Shown piece by piece: positions 6,714 through 10,777 of a DNA stretch of 10,777 bases (positions are counted from its first letter, which is position 1; each line of letters begins with the position of its first letter). Below the pieces are notes generated by a model. The model saw only the letters and a list, made by a program, of their open reading frames with translations, was not told where the DNA came from and searched no databases. The stretch covers positions 1 through 10,777 of the forward strand of contig WFOM01000092.1 of the NCBI GenBank assembly GCA_015488075.1. Direction: 5' to 3'. Source of the stretch: Helicobacteraceae bacterium. GTDB taxonomy: Bacteria; Campylobacterota; Campylobacteria; Campylobacterales; Sulfurimonadaceae. Made by a program: the position numbers and the translations under genes.

Positions 6714-7142
6714 ATGATAAAAGTTTACAAATCTTTTGAACTTGTTACAAAAGCACTTGACTACAGAAGCATTAGACAGGATATGATAGCTTCAAATATA
6801 GCAAATGTCGACACACCTTTTTACAGACCAAAGGATATAGACTTTGAAACGATGTTAAGAGAAAGAGAAAGAGAAATCTTTTATCATAACAAATCATCAA
6901 AGTTAAAACTGGCAAAAAGTTCACCAAAACATATAGATGCCGACAACAACTTTGAAGTAGACAAAGCAACCGTGTATTACAGAGACGGACATCTTGCAAG
7001 AAATGACGGAAACAGTGTTGATTTGGATGTAGAAACTAGTGAAATGGCCAAAAATTCTATAATGTATAATGCACTGATAAATGCACTTAACAAGCAAAAG
7101 AAAATATTTCAAAGTGTGCTGGACTATTCTGCCAAAATATAA
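6714..7142 (+). CDS. flgB: Flagellar basal-body proximal rod protein FlgB
   Basis: FlgB is a proximal rod subunit in the periplasmic drive shaft of the flagellum, exported by the flagellar type III apparatus. The protein has 142 residues, close to Campylobacter FlgB. The rod-family N-terminal helix and signature are present (DMIASNIANVDTPFYRP, 23-39). The C-terminal helix (MYNALINALNKQKKIFQSVLD) supplies the coiled partner typical of axial proteins. The start ATG at 6714 has AAAGG at 6701-6705, eight bases ahead, and sits about 21 nt after the predicted sigma-54 transcription start. It begins the flgB-flgC-fliE-ftsI transcription unit. The odd feature is the 234-nt gap before flgC; these two genes normally sit close together in this phylum. 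Confidence 0.96.
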   Translation: MIKVYKSFELVTKALDYRSIRQDMIASNIANVDTPFYRPKDIDFETMLREREREIFYHNKSSKLKLAKSSPKHIDADNNFEVDKATVYYRDGHLARNDGNSVDLDVETSEMAKNSIMYNALINALNKQKKIFQSVLDYSAKI

Positions 7143-7151
7143 CAGATGGTG

Positions 7152-7190
7152 GAGGTTTGAGAGTTGAGGTTTGAGAGTTGAGGTTTGAGA
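7152..7190. repeat. 14-bp tandem repeat, 2.8 copies
   Basis: The unit GAGGTTTGAGAGTT occurs perfectly at 7152-7165 and 7166-7179, then partially (first 11 bases) at 7180-7190. It begins ten bases after the flgB stop. The unit is made only of G, A and T on this strand, a strong strand bias. The same AGAGTTGAG word reappears inverted at 7238-7246. Confidence 0.9.
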
Positions 7191-7348
7191 AAAATTAATG
7201 ATAGTTATAAAAGTATCTTAATCCTCAATCATAAAAACTCAACTCTGCTTCCTAAGCCATATTTAAATATAAAAGCCACAAAGTGGCGCGAGCCTTCCGC
7301 TGAGGAAAATGCAGAGTTATCGTAGCCAAAAGAATTACTTCTTTTGGC
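7160..7348 (+). other. Structured non-coding element between flgB and flgC
   Basis: The 234-nt gap 7143-7376 holds no credible gene but is full of pairing potential. (a) 7160-7183 is complementary to 7223-7246 at 19 of 24 positions. (b) AACTCTGC at 7241-7248 is perfectly complementary to GCAGAGTT at 7311-7318, extended by TTCCT 7249-7253 with AGGAA 7303-7307. (c) GCCAC-AAA-GTGGC makes a hairpin at 7275-7287. (d) TTCC 7295-7298 can pair with GGAA 7304-7307. Pairings (a) and (b) share 7241-7246 and exclude each other. A 12-bp palindrome lies at 7259-7270. The core 7275-7316 is about 60% G+C, far above its surroundings. The element could be a regulatory RNA inside the flagellar transcript or an inserted repeat family member. 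Short open frames cross it on both strands (see findings). I do not recognise an Rfam-type class. Confidence 0.55.
7325..7348 (+). other. Perfect 10-bp hairpin before flgC
   Basis: GCCAAAAGAA at 7325-7334, loop TTAC, then the exact complement at 7339-7348. On the + strand it is followed by ATATTAAAATT, and on the - strand by TACGATAACT, so neither side has the T-run of an intrinsic terminator. It ends about 16 bases before the flgC Shine-Dalgarno (AAGGA at 7365-7369). Processing or stabilisation of the mRNA is more likely than termination. Confidence 0.6.
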
Positions 7349-7376
7349 ATATTAAAATTAAAAAAAGGACTAAAAA

Positions 7377-7871
7377 ATGAGCGGATTTTTAAGCAGTTTT
7401 GACATAAGCGGATACGGACTCTCTGCACAAAGAGTCCGTGTGAACATCATAAGTGAAAACATAGCAAATGCCCACACCACAAGAACAAAAGAGGGCGGAC
7501 CATACAGAAGAAAAGAAGTGGTTTTTAAAGCAGTTGATTTCAACAAAGAGCTAAACAGATATTTAAACCGTAACGAAAACACTCTTGGTTTTAGCGATCC
7601 GCTTGATGAGGGTGATTTTGAAAAAAAACCAAATCCTGCTATAATGAGTGTAGTAGTTGACAAAATTGTTAGAGACGATTCAAAACCAAAGATGAAATAT
7701 GACCCTACTCATCCGGATGCAGATGCAAACGGATATGTTGCATATCCAAACATTAATCCGGTGATAGAAATGGCCGATTTAGTTGAAGCTACAAGAAGCT
7801 ATCAGGCAAATGTAGCGGCATTTCAAAGTGCCAAAGATATGGCAAACAGTGCTATAACACTATTTCAGTGA
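7377..7871 (+). CDS. flgC: Flagellar basal-body rod protein FlgC
   Basis: FlgC is the second proximal rod subunit, stacked on FlgB and exported by the flagellar type III system. At 164 residues it matches Campylobacter FlgC and is longer than the enteric protein (about 134). The N-terminal rod signature NIANAHTTRT is at 28-37, followed by GGPYRRKEVVF. GYVAYPNINP at 119-128 and the terminal helix EMADLVEATRSYQANVAAFQSAKDMA are diagnostic of FlgC. The ATG at 7377 has AAGGA at 7365-7369. The codons for residues 13-21 contain a perfect 9-bp inverted repeat. The gene ends ten bases before fliE, whose ribosome site overlaps the flgC stop. Confidence 0.97.
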   Translation: MSGFLSSFDISGYGLSAQRVRVNIISENIANAHTTRTKEGGPYRRKEVVFKAVDFNKELNRYLNRNENTLGFSDPLDEGDFEKKPNPAIMSVVVDKIVRDDSKPKMKYDPTHPDADANGYVAYPNINPVIEMADLVEATRSYQANVAAFQSAKDMANSAITLFQ

Positions 7872-7881
7872 GGTATAAAAA

Positions 7882-8181
7882 GTGGCAAATATAGATAAAA
7901 TTTCCGGTTTTTCAACTCAGGATCTGATAAAACAAAAAGAACATACATCAAATCAATCCGGGGCAGATTTTGCAAAAACTCTCCAAAATGCCATAGAAGA
8001 TGTCAATTCCTACCAGGAAAAAGCCGACAAAGCTATGGCTGATCTTGCAACAGGAGAAGTAAAAGATCTACACCAGGCGGCTATAGCCATAGGAAAAGCG
8101 GAAATGAGCATGAAACTAATGCTTGAAATCAGAAACAAAGCACTAAGTGCATACAAAGAGCTCAGCAGAACACAAATGTAA
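7882..8181 (+). CDS. fliE: Flagellar hook-basal body complex protein FliE
   Basis: FliE links the membrane MS ring (FliF) to the rod and is among the first axial proteins exported. The protein has 99 residues, the usual family length. The conserved C-terminal region is clear: DLHQAAIAIGKAEMSMKLML from 62, continuing EIRNKALSAYKEL to 94. Residues about 1-30 are polar and probably flexible. The start is GTG at 7882, chosen because GAGGT at 7870-7874 lies seven bases ahead and no ATG fits. The Shine-Dalgarno overlaps the flgC stop codon, so translation of the two is likely coupled. Only three bases separate it from the following penicillin-binding protein gene. Confidence 0.95.
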   Translation: MANIDKISGFSTQDLIKQKEHTSNQSGADFAKTLQNAIEDVNSYQEKADKAMADLATGEVKDLHQAAIAIGKAEMSMKLMLEIRNKALSAYKELSRTQM

Positions 8182-8184
8182 TAT

Positions 8185-9948
8185 ATGCACAAAACCGAAG
8201 CAAGAAAATTCAAACAGATATTTTTTATATTTATTTTTATAATTATATTTTTCTCAGTATTTTTGGTAGCTCTCTTTTTTAAATCGCTAAATCCAAAAAC
8301 CACTACAAAACTTTATATAAAAAAAGAATCAAAAGCAAAAAGAGGCTCAATTTTAACAAGTGACGGATTTACCATAGCAAAATCAAAAAAAATATACAAA
8401 GCTGTAATAAACAAAAGATTTCTTGACAAAGACAAAGAAGAACTTTTTATAGAGCTTTTTAGTATCTACTCAAATATACCTGCAAAACAAATTAGAAAAA
8501 GATTGAAAAACAAAAAAGGTGTAGTTGTTCTAAGTTACACAATAGGACAAAAAGAAGCAAAATACCTAAAAAAACTCTCCTATGAGCTAAGAAGACTAAA
8601 AGTCTTCAAACCCATAAAAGACAAAAAAAGAGGTATAGAGATAGTTCAGGGACTAAGCATCATAGAAAGCGGTGAAAAAAGAGTTTACAATTATGAAAAT
8701 GCATTGACACCGCTTATAGGTTACACAAGAAAAAAAGAAATAGACGGATATACCGTAAATCATGGAGTAAAAGGGATAGAAAAAAGATTTGATGAGGAAT
8801 TAAATCCAAGACAAAACGAGATAATATCAGGTCAAAGAGATGTAAACGGATATATCATTTTAAATAAAGAAAGTTTCATACAGCCAAAGATAAACGGTCT
8901 TGATATAGTTTTAACCATACCTCTTGCTCTACAGCTGAAAATAGAAAAAATGCTGGATAAAGAAAAACAAAAACTGGGTGCAAAAGAGATATTTGTAGGT
9001 GTCATGGAGTCAAAAACAGGTAAAATCCTGGCACTTGCATCATCTAACAGGTTTAATCCCAAAGATATAAAACGAAAAGATTACAACTCTTTAAATATCT
9101 CTGCCGTTGAGTTTAGTTTTGAACCAGGAAGTGTGTTTAAACCACTCACTTTTTCCATACTTCTTGACAACCATCTTATAAATCCGTATGATTTGGTAAA
9201 CGGACATAACGGAAGATTTAAACTAGGAAGAAAAATCATAACGGATGAACACAAATTCAAATGGCTAAGCGCCGAAGATGTTATAGTTTATTCATCAAAC
9301 ATAGGTATGGCACAGCTCGCACAAAAACTTGAAGGAGCAACATTTTATGATGGTCTTATAAATTTTGGCTTTACAAAAAAAGCATGTTTTGATTTAAATC
9401 AGGAAAAAACAGGTAAAATCCCATCTGCTTTAAAACTGAATCACAAAATATACAAAGCTACCACATCTTACGGTTACGGAGTAAATGTAAACTTTATGCA
9501 GCTTCTTCGTGCATACAGTGCTTTTAACAATCTGGGAATTATGGCCAGACCATATTTTGTGCAGTATTTTTTGGATAACGGTAAAAAGATTGAGATAGAA
9601 AGAGAAGAAGGAACAAGAGCTATATCTGATGTAACGGCAAAAAGGATGCAAAAGATACTTATAAAAACTGTTTTAAAAGGAACCGGTAAAAAAGCTATAA
9701 CAAAAGGCTTGATTGTAGGTGGAAAAACAGGAACAGCACATATAGCAAAGGGCGGTTCATACATTAAAAGTTACAATACATCTTTTTTCGGATTTGCAAA
9801 TGACAAAACACACAGATACACTATAGGTGTGGTTGTAAGGGAACCTACAACACAACATTTTGCTTCTTTGACTGCTGTTCCGATATTTAAAAAAACAGTT
9901 GATATAATGATAGAAGAAGGGTATCTAAACCCAAATATTGTCAAGTAA
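8185..9948 (+). CDS. ftsI: Class B penicillin-binding protein (FtsI/PbpB-type D,D-transpeptidase)
   Basis: This is a septal peptidoglycan cross-linking enzyme, called pbpB in Campylobacter jejuni, where it also follows fliE. It has 587 residues. A short cytoplasmic tail is followed by one membrane segment (about 11-32), then the class B pedestal domain, marked by RGSIL at 53-57 and GVKGIEKRFDEEL near 194-206. The transpeptidase domain (about 240-580) has all three active-site motifs: S316-V-F-K319, S370-S-N372 and K514-T-G516. No lytic glycosyltransferase domain is present, as expected for class B. The ATG at 8185 has no clear Shine-Dalgarno and lies three bases after the fliE stop, so expression probably depends on upstream translation. 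The 3' end overlaps panC by 24 bases, tail to tail. Assignment to the division enzyme over the elongation enzyme (PBP2/MrdA) rests on length, motif context and gene order. Confidence 0.93.
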   Translation: MHKTEARKFKQIFFIFIFIIIFFSVFLVALFFKSLNPKTTTKLYIKKESKAKRGSILTSDGFTIAKSKKIYKAVINKRFLDKDKEELFIELFSIYSNIPAKQIRKRLKNKKGVVVLSYTIGQKEAKYLKKLSYELRRLKVFKPIKDKKRGIEIVQGLSIIESGEKRVYNYENALTPLIGYTRKKEIDGYTVNHGVKGIEKRFDEELNPRQNEIISGQRDVNGYIILNKESFIQPKINGLDIVLTIPLALQLKIEKMLDKEKQKLGAKEIFVGVMESKTGKILALASSNRFNPKDIKRKDYNSLNISAVEFSFEPGSVFKPLTFSILLDNHLINPYDLVNGHNGRFKLGRKIITDEHKFKWLSAEDVIVYSSNIGMAQLAQKLEGATFYDGLINFGFTKKACFDLNQEKTGKIPSALKLNHKIYKATTSYGYGVNVNFMQLLRAYSAFNNLGIMARPYFVQYFLDNGKKIEIEREEGTRAISDVTAKRMQKILIKTVLKGTGKKAITKGLIVGGKTGTAHIAKGGSYIKSYNTSFFGFANDKTHRYTIGVVVREPTTQHFASLTAVPIFKKTVDIMIEEGYLNPNIVK

Positions 9949-10749
9949 TCTTGTATCTCCTACGATCGCTTCAACTAGTATAACGGTATTTCCCAGTTCA
10001 ACTTTGTCTATATACCCAAAATCTCTGGATAGTATCTCAATATATTCAACTTTAAGCGGTTTTAAAATTTTTCTCATCTCATTTTTTATATATTTTACAT
10101 CCATTTCGCCACTGCTTATAAGAGCTCTTGCTTTGTTTAGACTTGCAGATATTTTAAGGGCTTCTTTTCTTTCATCTTTGCTAAGATATACATTTCTACT
10201 ACTGTAAGCCAATCCGTCAGCCTCTCTTACCGTATCAACAGGGACAATATTCACATCCATAAAAAACTGTTTTACCATCTCTTCTATCAGCATTAACTGC
10301 TGTGCATCTTTTTTGCCAAAATATGCATTTGTAGGACTAACTATATGCAAAAGTTTGTTTACAACAGTCAAAACACCGCTGAAATGTCCCGGCCTTGTTT
10401 TTCCTTCAAGTATGTATCCTCTGATCTTTGGTGCCTGTATAAATGCTTCATCTTTTGTGTATATCTCAGAATGTGAAGGCAAAAACAAAACATCGACACC
10501 TGCAAGTTCACATATCTTTTTATCTGCATCAAGTTTGTTTGGGTATTTGTTAAAATCTTCACCTTTTAAAAACTGAGTGGGATTTACATATATGGATACA
10601 ACAGTTATATCATTCTCTCTTACAGATTTTCTTATAAGGGAGAGATGTCCCTCATGCAAAGCACCCATGGTAGGAACAAAACCTGTTTTTTTGTCTGGCA
10701 TTTCTTTTAGATAACTTTTTATTTCACTCACTTTGGTAAAAATTTTCAT
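9925..10749 (-). CDS. panC: Pantothenate synthetase (pantoate--beta-alanine ligase)
   Basis: PanC joins pantoate and beta-alanine using ATP, through a pantoyl-adenylate, to make pantothenate for coenzyme A. The protein has 274 residues, close to Helicobacter and E. coli PanC (about 276-283). The nucleotide-binding signature PTMGALHEGH is at 26-35 and includes the HxGH motif. VNPTQF is at 55-60, the pantoate/beta-alanine region LEGKTRPGHF at 114-123, FGKKDAQQL at 144-152 and the KMSKS-like SSRN loop at 183-186. All expected catalytic signatures are intact. The ATG at 10749 has AAGG about nine bases ahead. It is read toward ftsI and overlaps its last 24 bases. No other pantothenate gene lies in the window, though the gene could be part of an operon continuing beyond the right edge. 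Confidence 0.97.
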   Translation of the reverse strand: MKIFTKVSEIKSYLKEMPDKKTGFVPTMGALHEGHLSLIRKSVRENDITVVSIYVNPTQFLKGEDFNKYPNKLDADKKICELAGVDVLFLPSHSEIYTKDEAFIQAPKIRGYILEGKTRPGHFSGVLTVVNKLLHIVSPTNAYFGKKDAQQLMLIEEMVKQFFMDVNIVPVDTVREADGLAYSSRNVYLSKDERKEALKISASLNKARALISSGEMDVKYIKNEMRKILKPLKVEYIEILSRDFGYIDKVELGNTVILVEAIVGDTRLLDNIWV

Positions 10750-10777
10750 ATTTTTAAGCCTTGTTGTAATATAATAA

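Noticed and set aside
7152..7190. CRISPR array
   Set aside because: The units abut with a 14-base period and have no spacers.
7237..7318. Integron attC-like site (ACTCAAC left core)
   Set aside because: The right side does not carry a matching GTTRRRY core in the correct position and there are no cassette genes.
7325..7348. Intrinsic terminator between flgB and flgC
   Set aside because: No T-run on either strand after the stem, and flgC-fliE-ftsI would be left without an evident promoter.
9938..10576. Open frames on the + strand within panC
   Set aside because: They are shadows of a complete panC whose catalytic motifs are all intact on the other strand.

Overview
The window is AT-rich (roughly one third G+C by eye), dense in AGA and ATA codons, and almost fully coding. 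The gene order flgB-flgC-fliE followed by an FtsI-type penicillin-binding protein is the arrangement known from Campylobacter and relatives. The compact PriA, the Campylobacterota-type pseudopilins and the LPP20 lipoprotein fit the same phylum. I read it as a chromosomal segment of a flagellated Campylobacterota bacterium, possibly a free-living Sulfurimonas- or Sulfurovum-like lineage. The genus cannot be fixed from the sequence alone. No tRNA, rRNA, IS element, CRISPR array or prophage gene was seen.

Layout. (1) 64-3342, + strand: a tight operon of three predicted lipoproteins: one with a TPR-like C-terminus, one with a long coiled coil, and one LPP20-family protein. (2) 3335-6503, - strand: three tandem pseudopilin genes with near-identical N-termini, followed downstream by priA. 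A 13-bp inverted repeat separates the first pilin from the second. (3) 6504-6713: a divergent control region with a sigma-54 promoter for flgB and a plausible sigma-70 -10 box for the pilin operon. (4) 6714-9948, + strand: flgB, flgC, fliE and ftsI/pbpB. The flgB-flgC gap is an unusual 234-nt non-coding stretch with 14-bp tandem repeats, a GC-rich island, mutually exclusive base-pairing options and a perfect 10-bp hairpin just before the flgC ribosome binding site. (5) 9925-10749, - strand: panC (pantothenate synthesis), convergent with ftsI.

How the genes work together. FlgB, FlgC and FliE are the proximal rod and its MS-ring adaptor, made early in flagellar assembly under RpoN control. The septal transpeptidase is translationally linked to them, so envelope growth and flagellar assembly share a transcript. 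The pseudopilins probably serve a type II secretion or type IV pilus-like machine encoded elsewhere. The lipoproteins probably act at the outer membrane, function unknown. Both convergent junctions (lipoprotein/priA and ftsI/panC) overlap inside coding sequence and show no intrinsic terminator.

The most unusual parts are the structured flgB-flgC intergenic element and the uncharacterised three-lipoprotein operon.
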